Origin: Candidatus Brocadia sp.
GTDB taxonomy: Bacteria; Planctomycetota; Brocadiia; Brocadiales; Brocadiaceae
DNA: 64,000 nt
NCBI GenBank assembly: GCA_013360945.1
Contig: JABWAQ010000022.1
Coordinates: 1 to 64,000, forward strand
Direction: 5' to 3'
In this document: piece after piece, positions 51,344 through 60,911 of the stretch
Numbering within the stretch: the first letter of the stretch is position 1
How the letters are laid out: each line of letters starts with the position of its first letter
The notes under the pieces: model-generated
What the model was told of the DNA's origin: nothing
The model's database searches: none
The model's input: only the letters and a program-made list of their open reading frames with translations
Program-made: the position numbers and the translations under genes

Positions 51344-53349
51344 AAGCAGTTGTTCTGGCATATCATAACATCGGCTGCACCGGCATCGAGGCACTGCTGA
51401 AGAACGGTGCCGAAATAGTCGCAGTCTTCACCCACAAGGATGATCCGTCTGAGAACGTCTGGTTCGGATCGGTGGCAGAGTTGGCTGCTTCGAAAAACAT
51501 CCCCGTCTTTGCCCCTGACGACATCAACCATCCCATCTGGGTGCACAGGATACGGCAGTTCAATCCCGATATCATTTTCTCGTTCTACTATCGCAACATG
51601 GTCAGGCCTGCCATTCTCGACATCCCCCCCATGGGCTGCCTGAACCTGCATGGCTCTCTCCTGCCGAAGTATCGTGGCCGCTGCCCTATTAACTGGGCGC
51701 TCATTCACGGCGAGAAAGAGACCGGCGTCACGCTTCATTACATGACCCCAAATCCCGATGACGGCGACATCGTCTGCCAGAAGAAATTCACCATCACAGA
51801 GAACGACACGGCAAAGAGCCTCTTCGAAAAGTCCGCCGGGGCATCGGCCGCTTTGCTCGATGAGATACTGCCCAGGTTAAAGAACGGCAATGCCCCCCGC
51901 CATCCGCAGGATCATTCGAAGGCGACCTATTTCAGCGGACGTCGCCCTGCCGACGGTGAGATAGTCTGGCAGAAGCCGGCACACGACATAAGGAATCTCA
52001 TCCGCGCTGTCACTCGCCCGTACCCCGGGGCGTTCAGCTACATCGGTGAGAACAAGTACTTTTTCTGGGCAGCCTCGGAGATAAAACAACGCCGCAGCAG
52101 CAACGTTGTTCCGGGAACCATACTCTCCTCCGATCCACTGGTGGTTGCCTGCGGCAAGGATGTCCTGCGTATCGATTACGGTCAGGCTGATAGCGGCATC
52201 TATATGAGCGGCGCCCAGATGTCCCGTGATTTTAATCTTGTTGAGGGCCTCAGGTTCGGTCCCAGCGCCAGCCGCCGTATCGGGATGATAACGAAAAAGA
52301 AGGTCCTCATCCTCGGCGTTAACGGCTTCATCGGCAACTTCCTCAGCGAACGGCTCCTGCAGGATGGCAGGTATGAGGTTTACGGTATGGATCTCTATTC
52401 CAATCACATTCAGAATCTTCTGAACAGGCCAGGCTTCCACTTCGAGGAAGGCGATATTTCCATCCACGGCGACTGGATAGAGTATCACGTCAAAAAGTGC
52501 GACATCGTGCTGCCTCTGGTGGCTATCGCTACGCCCATCGAATATACGCGCAACCCGCTACGGGTCTTCGAGCTTGACTTCGAACAGAATCTCCGCGTCG
52601 TCAGGTACTGCGTCAAGTACAAGAAGCGCATCGTCTTCCCCTCGACATCTGAGGTTTACGGCATGTGCGACGACCCGGATTTCGACGAAGACAATTCCCG
52701 GCTCATCCTCGGACCCATTCGCATGCAGCGATGGATATACTCGTGCTCCAAGCAGCTTCTGGATCGTGTCATCTGGGCCTACGGGACAAAAGAGGGCCTG
52801 AGGTTCACGCTCTTCCGCCCGTTCAACTGGATTGGGCCGAAGCTTGACAGCCTCAGGAGCGCCCGCATCGGCAGCTCACGAGCCATTACGCAGCTCATTC
52901 TCAACCTCCTGCAGGGCACGCCCATTCAGCTCATCGACGGCGGTCTCCAGAAACGCTGCTTTACGGACGTCTCAGACGGTATAGATGCCCTCTTCCGCAT
53001 TATAGAGAACAAGGACCACAACTGCGATGGGCGCATAATAAACATAGGTAACCCGGAGAATGAGGCGAGCATCAGGGTGCTTGCGGAAATGCTGCTTGAG
53101 AAATTCGAGAAGCACCCGCTGCGGGCCAAGTTCCCGCCGTTCGCCGGTTTTCGTATCATCGAAAGCGGCTCGTACTACGGAGACGGGTACCAGGATATGC
53201 AGCACCGCAAACCCAGCATCAGGAATGCCAGGAAGCTTCTCGGCTGGAACCCTGTCGTAATGCTTAATGACTCCGTTGGGAAGACGCTGGATTTCTTCAT
53301 CAGGGAATACGTTGAATCGGGTGAGATAGAGATGGACAATGGCGACTGA
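51340..53349 (+). CDS. arnA: Bifunctional UDP-glucuronate decarboxylase / UDP-L-Ara4N formyltransferase
   Basis: ArnA oxidatively decarboxylates UDP-glucuronate to UDP-Ara4O (C-terminal half) and formylates UDP-L-Ara4N (N-terminal half). The 669-residue protein has both: formyltransferase residues N102, H104 and D140 in NLHGSLLP and PNPDDGD, at the same numbering as the E. coli enzyme, and an SDR domain with [18 protein letters not shown], the YSCSK active-site pair and RKPSIRNA. It matches E. coli ArnA along its full length. The donor-making enzyme Ugd is not in the window. Confidence 0.96.
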   Translation: MKAVVLAYHNIGCTGIEALLKNGAEIVAVFTHKDDPSENVWFGSVAELAASKNIPVFAPDDINHPIWVHRIRQFNPDIIFSFYYRNMVRPAILDIPPMGCLNLHGSLLPKYRGRCPINWALIHGEKETGVTLHYMTPNPDDGDIVCQKKFTITENDTAKSLFEKSAGASAALLDEILPRLKNGNAPRHPQDHSKATYFSGRRPADGEIVWQKPAHDIRNLIRAVTRPYPGAFSYIGENKYFFWAASEIKQRRSSNVVPGTILSSDPLVVACGKDVLRIDYGQADSGIYMSGAQMSRDFNLVEGLRFGPSASRRIGMITKKKVLILGVNGFIGNFLSERLLQDGRYEVYGMDLYSNHIQNLLNRPGFHFEEGDISIHGDWIEYHVKKCDIVLPLVAIATPIEYTRNPLRVFELDFEQNLRVVRYCVKYKKRIVFPSTSEVYGMCDDPDFDEDNSRLILGPIRMQRWIYSCSKQLLDRVIWAYGTKEGLRFTLFRPFNWIGPKLDSLRSARIGSSRAITQLILNLLQGTPIQLIDGGLQKRCFTDVSDGIDALFRIIENKDHNCDGRIINIGNPENEASIRVLAEMLLEKFEKHPLRAKFPPFAGFRIIESGSYYGDGYQDMQHRKPSIRNARKLLGWNPVVMLNDSVGKTLDFFIREYVESGEIEMDNGD

Positions 53350-53397
53350 GGTGGAGACCCGGATCGAGTGAAATGCCATGTTGCCCTGGAGATGGAT

Positions 53398-54306
53398 GTG
53401 ACGACAAAAATTGGCCTCAGAGTTGACGTTGACACGTTCCGGGGTACGCTTCTCGGCGTCCCGGCCCTCTGCGGACTCTTTGATGAGCACGCAGTCAGGG
53501 CATCGTTCTTCTTCTCTGTCGGCCCGGACAACATGGGTCGTCATCTCTGGAGGCTGCTCAGACCCGTATTTTTTTGGAAGATGCTGCGAACGAGGGCTGC
53601 GAGCCTTTATGGCTGGGATATCATCTTCAGGGGTATCTTCTGGCCAGGCCCTATCATCGGAAAGAGGCTGTCTCCCCAGATTCGCCTCGCCGCACGGGGC
53701 GGCCACGAAATAGGTCTGCACGCATGGGACCATCAGGCATGGCAGGCACACATCGATACCATGACTGAGGAGGATGTCCGTCTTGTCCTCCGGAAGGGAT
53801 TCGACATGCTTGCCAGCATAACAGGCGCTCCGCCGGTCTGCTCGGCCGTACCGGGGTGGAAATGCACGGATGGCGTCCTGCTGGCAAAGGCGGAATTCCC
53901 GTTTGTGTATAACAGCGACTGCCGGGGCAGCAGCATCTTCCGGCCTGTCGTGGGTGATAAAACTCTCTTGCAGCCGCAAATACCCGTCACGCTGCCAACC
54001 TATGACGAAACCATCGGCAGGAACGGCGTCACTCCGGCCAACTATAACGAGTTCATCTTTTCGCAGGTCAAGCCAGGCGGACTGAATGTCCTGACCATAC
54101 ATGCCGAGGCCGAAGGCATCGCCTGCGTCACGCTGTTCGCGGACTTTCTCAAGGCTGCTAAAAAACGGGACATATCGTTCGTTCCGCTTGGTGAGCTTCT
54201 CAGGGATGCGGGGCATATTGTTTCCGGAAGGATAACCAGGACTACCTTCCCTGGCCGCGAAGGTTGGGTCTCTTTCCAGGACGGTATCCGTAAAGAAACT
54301 TGCTAA
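53398..54306 (+). CDS. arnD: 4-deoxy-4-formamido-L-arabinose-phosphoundecaprenol deformylase
   Basis: ArnD removes the formyl group from undecaprenyl-phosphate-Ara4FN before export. The protein is a NodB-like polysaccharide deacetylase: GLRVDVDTFRG (metal-binding aspartates), SFFFSVGPDNMGRHLWRL, GHEIGLHAWDHQAWQ and TIHAEAEG all match ArnD. I place the start at the GTG at 53398, giving VTTKIGLRV like known ArnD, with GGAG six bases upstream; an ATG at 53392 and a GTG at 53368 are also open. It closes the arnBCAD set. arnE/arnF flippase genes are not present. Confidence 0.94.
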   Translation: MTTKIGLRVDVDTFRGTLLGVPALCGLFDEHAVRASFFFSVGPDNMGRHLWRLLRPVFFWKMLRTRAASLYGWDIIFRGIFWPGPIIGKRLSPQIRLAARGGHEIGLHAWDHQAWQAHIDTMTEEDVRLVLRKGFDMLASITGAPPVCSAVPGWKCTDGVLLAKAEFPFVYNSDCRGSSIFRPVVGDKTLLQPQIPVTLPTYDETIGRNGVTPANYNEFIFSQVKPGGLNVLTIHAEAEGIACVTLFADFLKAAKKRDISFVPLGELLRDAGHIVSGRITRTTFPGREGWVSFQDGIRKETC

Positions 54307-54400
54307 ACCAGGAAATATTTGCAACGACGAACAAAATATGCTAAAAATCTATTCCTGTCACGTCTATTCATGGAAAGAAACAAAACGGAGAAATGATGAG

Positions 54401-55669
54401 ATGGATCTGAAGGCAAAACAGCAAAATCGCACGTATAAATTTCTTATCATCATATTTGCAGTTATCATGCTGATGTTTTCTGTCTCATCTGTTTATAGTT
54501 ATTTCCGCGACAGCACCAAGGATTACGGCAAGCTTTATCAAACAGGGAGGACTGTGCTTTCCGGCGGCGATATTTATGTCACGGGAGATCAAACATTCCA
54601 GTTCATCTATCCGCCAACCGCTGCCATTTTTTATGCTCTTTTGAGTACCTTCGGGTTACTCCCCATGATTGTGATTCTGGTTTTCGCCAATTCAGCGGCA
54701 TGGATTGCAAGTGTTTTTTTATCCGTGTATCTGACTACGGGAAAGGTGTTGCGGCAACACCCACTCCTCTATCTCGTTCCAACCGCATGCTGCATACCCT
54801 ATGTTTGGGATATCTTTCAACTGGGACAGATCAATTTGCTTCTTTTCGTGTGTATGCTTGTGGCATTTGTCTGCCTTCAGCGGAAAAGAGAATGGTACGC
54901 CGGCGTCTTAATCGCATTGGCAGCATCTCTTAAGGCATTTCCGGTTCTTACCCTTGTCTATCTGCTTTATCGACGACGCTGGAAAGCGGTATTATCTACG
55001 GTTGTGTTGTTGTTCTTTTTTCTTGTGTTATTACCCATCCCGTTTCGTGGGGTACAACGGAATCTTCAGGATATTAAAACCTGGACTCAGGGCATGGTCT
55101 TTCATTACGATACCAATTCGATTGCCCAGCGTCCCAGCCGGGGATATAGCTTGAAGAACCAGTCTCTTGTAGCTGTTGCAAACAGACTGTTGCGTCCCGT
55201 AGATGCCTACAGGTCACACGAAAACCCAATTTATGTAAATTTTGCAGATATTGAATTTAAATACCTTAACGCGATTATCCTTGCTGCAGCCCTTGGTCTT
55301 TGCCTTTTCTATGTCACCTCAATGCCTCACTATACACAGAGAACCATGGGTTCCGATTCGATTGAATATGCCATGATGCTGATATTGATTCTGATCTTTA
55401 CGCCATTGTCATTTACATACTTTTATGTCTGGCTTTTGTATCCACTTATGGTTGCTGTAAATATCCTGCTGACCCGGCCATATCTTTTCCGGACGTGGAA
55501 AATGACGTTGGTCTGGTTTGTAATCTGTGTGCTTCTCCTCAGTTTTATGTTACCTGTACCCGGCTTCGATCAACTCGCAGCGAGGGGCAGTACCTTTTGG
55601 GCATGCGTGCTCTTACTGTTTGGACTTGGCTGGAAACAGAGGCAGTTAAAGGCGCCTATTGCACAATAG
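54401..55669 (+). CDS. GT87-like polyprenyl-phosphate mannosyltransferase-family protein
   Basis: This protein of about 422 residues has about ten hydrophobic helices and the DUF2029/GT87 pattern: a lumenal loop with YGKLYQTGRTVLSGGDIY, then FIYPPTAAIFYALLS and LAASLKAFPVL. Members transfer sugars from polyprenyl phosphate on the outer membrane face. I chose the ATG at 54401 with GGAG upstream; 21 more codons are open. Its GC content is that of the surrounding genome, marking the end of the GC-rich arn block. Confidence 0.78.
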   Translation: MDLKAKQQNRTYKFLIIIFAVIMLMFSVSSVYSYFRDSTKDYGKLYQTGRTVLSGGDIYVTGDQTFQFIYPPTAAIFYALLSTFGLLPMIVILVFANSAAWIASVFLSVYLTTGKVLRQHPLLYLVPTACCIPYVWDIFQLGQINLLLFVCMLVAFVCLQRKREWYAGVLIALAASLKAFPVLTLVYLLYRRRWKAVLSTVVLLFFFLVLLPIPFRGVQRNLQDIKTWTQGMVFHYDTNSIAQRPSRGYSLKNQSLVAVANRLLRPVDAYRSHENPIYVNFADIEFKYLNAIILAAALGLCLFYVTSMPHYTQRTMGSDSIEYAMMLILILIFTPLSFTYFYVWLLYPLMVAVNILLTRPYLFRTWKMTLVWFVICVLLLSFMLPVPGFDQLAARGSTFWACVLLLFGLGWKQRQLKAPIAQ

Positions 55670-55865
55670 AGATACCGTTTAAAAATCATTGCGGGTAACG
55701 GTTTGCTTTTAACAATATTTTTTGTATAATGCATCACCATGAAACCCTTATCCGGAGGTGAATGTTCCGTTGCCGAAGACCTGATTAATCAGATAGTATA
55801 ATCAACTTACCGATCCATAAATTTATGGAGCGGTGTCGCCTTAAAGTTGTGGTTGTTTTTAAAGA

Positions 55866-57491
55866 ATGAATTCATCAACCCCCGTAAATAATACCCGTAC
55901 CATAGCAATCTGTATCATACTGTTTACGGCGTTTCTTTTTCTGTTCAACACGGGAAAAAGAGATTTGTGGGCGCCTGATGAACCCCGTTATGCACAAGTT
56001 TCCAAAGAAATGAGGGACAGTGGTAATTTTATTGTCCCGCAGTTAAACAGCGCTCCGTACCCTGATAAACCACCGCTCCTATTTTGGCTCATCAATCTGT
56101 TTTCCATTCCTTTCGGAAAGATCACGGCATTATCTGCCCGCCTGCCTTCAGCCTTTGCAGGTATTGGTTGCTGCCTTGCTCTCTATTATCTTGGCAAAAG
56201 TCTCTATCGTAATACACGAATAGCCCTATTGTCTGCACTCATCCTTGCTACCAGTTCAAAGTTCCTGTGGATGGCGCATCGCGTGGCCTTTGACGTCCCC
56301 CTTACGTTTTTTGTGACCATGGCAATACTCTGCTTTTATAAAGGATATACAGGGCAAAAAGGCAAAGGATTGCGCTACACCTTGTTTTATTTATTCATGG
56401 CGCTGGGGGTGCTTACTAAGGGACCGGTAGGCTTTATCCTCCCCTTTGGCACCATAGTAACCTACCTCATCTTGAAAAGGGATATCAGGGTCTTAAAAGA
56501 AAGCCGCCCCTGGATAGGTGGGATACTATTTGCCTTCCTGGTATTCACCTGGCTCTATTTGGCGAGTATTTATGGCGGCAGAGAATACACTTATCAAATC
56601 CTTTTTAAACAGAACGTTGGAAGATTTGCCAGTTCTTTTGCCCATAAACGTCCATTTTATTATTATTTTATAAATTTCCCGGTCAATTTTCTGCCCTGGA
56701 GCATCTTTATCCCAAGTATAGTAATATATCTTTTTTCAAAGAAAAGACATGGGAAGATGCAAGGCATCTTGTTGCCACTTGTTTGGTTTGCAGTCGTTTT
56801 TATTTTCTTTTCTATTGTGTCGGGGAAAAGAGATATCTACGTTCTTCCTTTATACCCCACCGCAGCCCTGCTTACCGCCTGGTTTCTGAATGAATTTATT
56901 GAGCAATTTCGGGAAAAACCATTCAAAAAAACAGGGTATTATCCGTGTTATACGCTGTGTGGCATATCGCTGGTATCGGGAATCCTTTTGCCGGTAGCGG
57001 TATATAAGATTATCCCTCAGTATACGTCTCTAACAATTCCGTTTACCGCAATCCTTCTCACGGGTGGTATTATCATGGTGCGATTTATCAGGTACGCCAG
57101 GATAATTCCCTTCATCTTCACACTTATTTTTGTTATTTTTTCTGTTTTTACTATCAGCACCTTGAAGGCGATTCCGGCCCTGAATCAGCATAAATCTGCA
57201 AAAGAAATCTGCGACAAGGCCAACGCTATCATGAAACCTGGTGATAAACTGGCCATATACAATTTTTTTGGAGATCCTTACCTGTTTTATACAAACAGGA
57301 ATCGAATTGAGGTGATACGAGGGTTAAAAGACTTGAAACAATTTCTGGATTCAAGCGAACGTGTGTTTCTTTTTATACAGAAGAAGGATTTTAAAGAGGT
57401 TTCGAAATTTCCTGAAATACCCCTGTTCGTGCTGGAAAAAGATTCCGTAGGGCACAGGGATATCCTTTTTGTATCGAATAAGGATGTGTAA
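55866..57491 (+). CDS. GT39-family membrane glycosyltransferase (ArnT/PMT_2-like)
   Basis: This 541-residue protein has about twelve helices. The GT-C motif APDEPRYAQ (acidic pair D38/E39), RDSGNFIVPQLN and KPPLLFWLI are all typical of ArnT-like enzymes. It is a close relative of the protein at 45604-47241 and, like it, keeps the catalytic acidic pair that the copy at 47415 has lost. It ends the run of envelope glycosyltransferases. The acceptor and sugar are unknown; L-Ara4N transfer to lipid A is one option. Confidence 0.82.
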   Translation: MNSSTPVNNTRTIAICIILFTAFLFLFNTGKRDLWAPDEPRYAQVSKEMRDSGNFIVPQLNSAPYPDKPPLLFWLINLFSIPFGKITALSARLPSAFAGIGCCLALYYLGKSLYRNTRIALLSALILATSSKFLWMAHRVAFDVPLTFFVTMAILCFYKGYTGQKGKGLRYTLFYLFMALGVLTKGPVGFILPFGTIVTYLILKRDIRVLKESRPWIGGILFAFLVFTWLYLASIYGGREYTYQILFKQNVGRFASSFAHKRPFYYYFINFPVNFLPWSIFIPSIVIYLFSKKRHGKMQGILLPLVWFAVVFIFFSIVSGKRDIYVLPLYPTAALLTAWFLNEFIEQFREKPFKKTGYYPCYTLCGISLVSGILLPVAVYKIIPQYTSLTIPFTAILLTGGIIMVRFIRYARIIPFIFTLIFVIFSVFTISTLKAIPALNQHKSAKEICDKANAIMKPGDKLAIYNFFGDPYLFYTNRNRIEVIRGLKDLKQFLDSSERVFLFIQKKDFKEVSKFPEIPLFVLEKDSVGHRDILFVSNKDV

Positions 57492-57605
57492 TTATGTATT
57501 TCAAAGTCCTGGATTCCGGTTTCATGGGAAATTTGTTTTAAAATTGACATGGAAATGAAATATGAGTAGTATTGTCGTCTTTATAAAATTCTTGATTTTC
57601 CTGTT

Positions 57606-59282
57606 ATGAGCATTTCACGTATAGACACTGATATCTTAATTGTTGGTGGGGGAGCAGCAGGATGTTTTGCGGCCGTGGAGATTTGCAAGAAATCCCCCGG
57701 CTGCAGGGTGGTTATCATGGAAAAGGCACATATTGAGCGCAGTGGATCACTTGCCATGGGATTAAATGCCATCAATGCTTATTTGCATTCAGGTGAGACC
57801 CCGGAATCATATGTTGCGTATGTGGAGCGGCAGTTTGAAGGTATCATAAGAAAGGACCTTGTTTACAGCATTGTACAGGGATTAAATGAGGCGGTCCGGG
57901 ATGTGGAGACGATGGGGCTTCCCGTTGAAAAGAATGAGGATGGCACTTACAAGATGCGGGGGAAACGCAGTATCCGTATTTTTGGTGAACGGCTGAAACC
58001 CATCCTTGCAGAGGCCGTGCAAAAGACCTCCGCAGTGGTATTGAATCGTGTCGTGGCAACAAATTTTATTTATGATGGCAGCCGTGTCTGCGGGACGTTT
58101 GGATACGGTGTCAGGAACAGCGCCTTTTATGTAATCAGGGCAAAGGCCGTTATTGTTGCGACAGGAGGTGCTTCGGGCATCTATAAACCCAACAATACTG
58201 GTGAGGCACGGCATCTGATGTGGTATTGTCCATGGAATGCTGGAACAGGATATGCCATGGGAATTCGTATTGGGGCAGAGATGACGAGCTTCGAAAATCG
58301 GTTTATCGCATTGCGCGTAAAGGACGTGAATGCGCCAACAGGCACCATTGCCGTGGGGGCGCATTCGAAGCAGATTAATGCGCGTGGAGAAGATTATCTG
58401 GAACGCTATTATAAACATATGGGCGGAAACAAGTGTCTGACACACAACAGACTTTTAGCAACGCTGGAAGAAAAAAAGGCAGGGCGAGGGCCGTGCTACC
58501 TGGATACAACAACACTGAGCGAGGCGCCTGAGAGGAGATTAAAAGAAGATTTTTTGAATATGAATCCCCAGATTATCCTTCTGTGGGCAAGCAGAGGTAT
58601 GAACCTTCGCGAGAGGCCTGTAGAAATCCAGGGTACCGAGCCTTTTATTGTGGGTGGTCATTGTCAGGCGGGATATTGGATTGATAAAGAAAGACGGACA
58701 ACGATCCCCGGTCTCTACGCCGCCGGTGAGGTGGCAGGTGGCGCACCCAAGAAATACGTAAGTGGAAGTTGGGTAGAGGCACGCATAGCCGCGGCGACAG
58801 CCCTTGAGGATATAAAAAAAGTGGCACTGAAAGACGTGGGTGACGAGGCGGTTCGGGAGGAAAAAACCAGGGTTTTGGCGCCTTTAACGAGAAAGACGGG
58901 TATATCACCACTGGAGGCGCGGGAACGGCTTCAAAAGATTATGGATGAATATGCCGGGGGGATTTCCATGAATTACGCACTTCATGAGGAGAGACTGCTG
59001 GAGGCAAGACGACTGCTAAATGCCTTAAAAGGCCGCATGGAAGACATAGCCGCCGTAAATAATTATCATCTGGTTGAGGCGTTGGAATGCATCGATAGAA
59101 TCGATGTCGCAAGGGTGCTGGTAGAACATCTGATCTATCGCAAAGAGACGCGATGGTCAGGCTACCAGACCCGACTGGATTATCCGGAGAAGGATAACCG
59201 GCGATGGCTTACTTTTGTTAATTCTATCTATAATCCGAAAACGGACGAGATAAAAATGGTTGAAAGACCTTTGTGCGCATGA
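57606..59282 (+). CDS. aprA: Adenylylsulfate (APS) reductase, alpha subunit-like
   Basis: AprA interconverts APS and sulfite plus AMP at an FAD. The 558-residue flavoprotein belongs to the fumarate reductase/AprA family, with an FAD motif ILIVGGGAAGCFAA, a glycine-rich VIVATGGASGIYKP segment and GGHCQAGYWID near the active site. It is shorter than the AprA of classical sulfate reducers (about 650). The ferredoxin-like AprB gene overlaps its stop and sat follows, which strongly supports the assignment. Assimilatory sulfate reduction or sulfite oxidation are both possible; no dsr or qmo genes are in the window. Confidence 0.88.
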   Translation: MSISRIDTDILIVGGGAAGCFAAVEICKKSPGCRVVIMEKAHIERSGSLAMGLNAINAYLHSGETPESYVAYVERQFEGIIRKDLVYSIVQGLNEAVRDVETMGLPVEKNEDGTYKMRGKRSIRIFGERLKPILAEAVQKTSAVVLNRVVATNFIYDGSRVCGTFGYGVRNSAFYVIRAKAVIVATGGASGIYKPNNTGEARHLMWYCPWNAGTGYAMGIRIGAEMTSFENRFIALRVKDVNAPTGTIAVGAHSKQINARGEDYLERYYKHMGGNKCLTHNRLLATLEEKKAGRGPCYLDTTTLSEAPERRLKEDFLNMNPQIILLWASRGMNLRERPVEIQGTEPFIVGGHCQAGYWIDKERRTTIPGLYAAGEVAGGAPKKYVSGSWVEARIAAATALEDIKKVALKDVGDEAVREEKTRVLAPLTRKTGISPLEARERLQKIMDEYAGGISMNYALHEERLLEARRLLNALKGRMEDIAAVNNYHLVEALECIDRIDVARVLVEHLIYRKETRWSGYQTRLDYPEKDNRRWLTFVNSIYNPKTDEIKMVERPLCA

Positions 59283-59608
59283 GTATCTTTATTGATGAAA
59301 ATATTTGCAACGGCTGCAAAGGATTACCCGAGGCGCGATGTGAACGCATCTGTCCCGGCGACCTGTGCTATCGTAAAGAGAATACGAAGGCGGCAATTCG
59401 TGATCAGTCTGCTTGCTGGACATGTGCCTCCTGTGTGAAGGAATGTCCGGTGCAGGCGATTGAATTAAGACTGCCTTTTCAGGTATGCAGTAACGGTTCC
59501 TCTTTAAAAGCACGGCTGAGGCGTGACAAAACGTTTTGGACGGTCTGGGATGCCGATGGGCATCAGGAGGAATTCATTATTCAGGCAAGATGTTTGAAAG
59601 GAGATTAA
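59279..59608 (+). CDS. aprB: Adenylylsulfate reductase, beta subunit-like ferredoxin
   Basis: This small iron-sulfur subunit feeds electrons to AprA. Two cluster motifs are visible: C-x2-C-x8-C-x3-C in NGCKGLPEARCERICPGD, a spacing typical of AprB, and CWTCASCVKECP. The remaining C-terminal part is short, so the whole protein is about 109 residues against about 150 in sulfate reducers. The ATG at 59279 overlaps the aprA stop (ATGA); a GTG six bases upstream is open but less likely. sat begins six bases after its stop. Confidence 0.9.
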   Translation: MSIFIDENICNGCKGLPEARCERICPGDLCYRKENTKAAIRDQSACWTCASCVKECPVQAIELRLPFQVCSNGSSLKARLRRDKTFWTVWDADGHQEEFIIQARCLKGD

Positions 59609-59614
59609 AGAAAG

Positions 59615-60784
59615 ATGGTTAAAAATATTGCTCCGCATGGCGGTAAGCTTATTAAGAGAATCGTTTCCATGGAAGAACGGGAATTGTTGCTGGATAAAGC
59701 CGCTCATTACGATATGAAAAAAATCCAGCTTAATGCCCGCGAGATGTCGGATATTGATATGATTGCAGTGGGGGCGATGAGTCCCCTGGAAGGATTTATG
59801 TGCAAAGCGGATTACGATAATGTGGTGGACAATATGCGGTTATCGAATGGGTTGCCATGGTCAATTCCGATTGTTCTCGCAGCTACAAAGGAAGAGGTCG
59901 AAGGACTCAAGCCTGGCAAAGATGTTGCTCTTGTGGATCAAGCCAATGAAGTAATTGCCATTTTGCATCTGGAAGAAATCTTTCACCACGACAAACCAAA
60001 AGAATCTTTAGAAGTCTACGGCGTGGATGATATAAAACATCCCGGTGTGGATTATGTTTACAAAATGGGGGAATATCTTCTGGGTGGCAAGGTTAGTGTC
60101 GTCAATCGAACGAAGCCATCCGATTTTTTACCGTACCGGTTGGACCCGATTGAGACGAGGGAACTGTTTGTGAAAAAGGGCTGGAGGCGCGTGGTTGGAT
60201 TCCAGACCCGCAATCCCGTGCATCGCGCCCATGAATATATCCAGAAGTGCGCCCTGGAAATCGTGGACGCCATTCTTTTGCATCCCCTGGTGGGAGAAAC
60301 AAAAAGTGACGACGTGCCTGCAGGCGTAAGGATTAAAAGTTACGAAGTCCTTTTAGAGAAATATTATCCAAAGGACAGGGCGATGCTGGCCGTTTTCCCT
60401 GCAGCTATGCGGTATGCCGGGCCCAGAGAGGCTATCTTCCATGCTATCGTGAGGAAAAATTATGGCTGCACGCACTTTATTGTAGGCCGGGACCACGCGG
60501 GGGTTGGAAGTTATTACGGAACTTTTGATGCCCATTATATCTTCGACGAATTTGACCCGCATGAGATAGGAATAACACCATTATTTTTTGATCACACGTT
60601 TTACTGCAAAGCCTGTAATAGTATGGCATCTTACAAGACGTGTCCTCATGATTCGTCTCATCACGTTATTTTGAGCGGTACCGAAGTTCGCAGGATGCTG
60701 GGTGCAGGAGAAGCTCCGCCGCCTACATTCACAAGGGCTGAGGTTGCCAAAGTGCTGAGTGAATATTATCAGAAGTTAAAATAA
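59615..60784 (+). CDS. sat: Sulfate adenylyltransferase (ATP sulfurylase)
   Basis: Sat makes APS and pyrophosphate from ATP and sulfate, or the reverse. The 389-residue protein has the nucleotidyltransferase motifs [22 protein letters not shown] and a C-terminal RAEVAKVL segment, with zinc-type cysteines in [17 protein letters not shown]. The length is that of the monomeric-domain enzyme of prokaryotes. AAAGGAG overlaps the aprB stop. Its pyrophosphate product could be removed by the Ppa at 27575. Confidence 0.95.
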   Translation: MVKNIAPHGGKLIKRIVSMEERELLLDKAAHYDMKKIQLNAREMSDIDMIAVGAMSPLEGFMCKADYDNVVDNMRLSNGLPWSIPIVLAATKEEVEGLKPGKDVALVDQANEVIAILHLEEIFHHDKPKESLEVYGVDDIKHPGVDYVYKMGEYLLGGKVSVVNRTKPSDFLPYRLDPIETRELFVKKGWRRVVGFQTRNPVHRAHEYIQKCALEIVDAILLHPLVGETKSDDVPAGVRIKSYEVLLEKYYPKDRAMLAVFPAAMRYAGPREAIFHAIVRKNYGCTHFIVGRDHAGVGSYYGTFDAHYIFDEFDPHEIGITPLFFDHTFYCKACNSMASYKTCPHDSSHHVILSGTEVRRMLGAGEAPPPTFTRAEVAKVLSEYYQKLK

Positions 60785-60839
60785 TCGCACCCGGATAGAC
60801 CTGAAAAGGCAAAGCCGCGAGCATAAAATCACGAGCCAG

Positions 60840-60879
60840 CCCTGTCAGGGTTTTAAACCCTGACAGGGTTATTTTTTTT
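60840..60879 (+). terminator. Terminator after sat, made from a CCCTGTCAGGG hairpin
   Basis: CCCTGTCAGGG (60840-60850) pairs perfectly with CCCTGACAGGG (60858-60868) and is followed by TTATTTTTTTT. It is a third copy of the repeat at 374 and 8809 and here has all features of an intrinsic terminator for the apr-sat operon. Confidence 0.85.
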
Positions 60880-60911
60880 CACAAGGAAGAAATTTGGTGG
60901 GGATTCTATGT

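Noticed and set aside
52972-54324. A 450-codon open frame on the minus strand
   Set aside because: It lies wholly opposite arnA and arnD, whose products match known enzymes. GC-rich codon bias commonly opens such antisense frames; the product has no recognisable domain.
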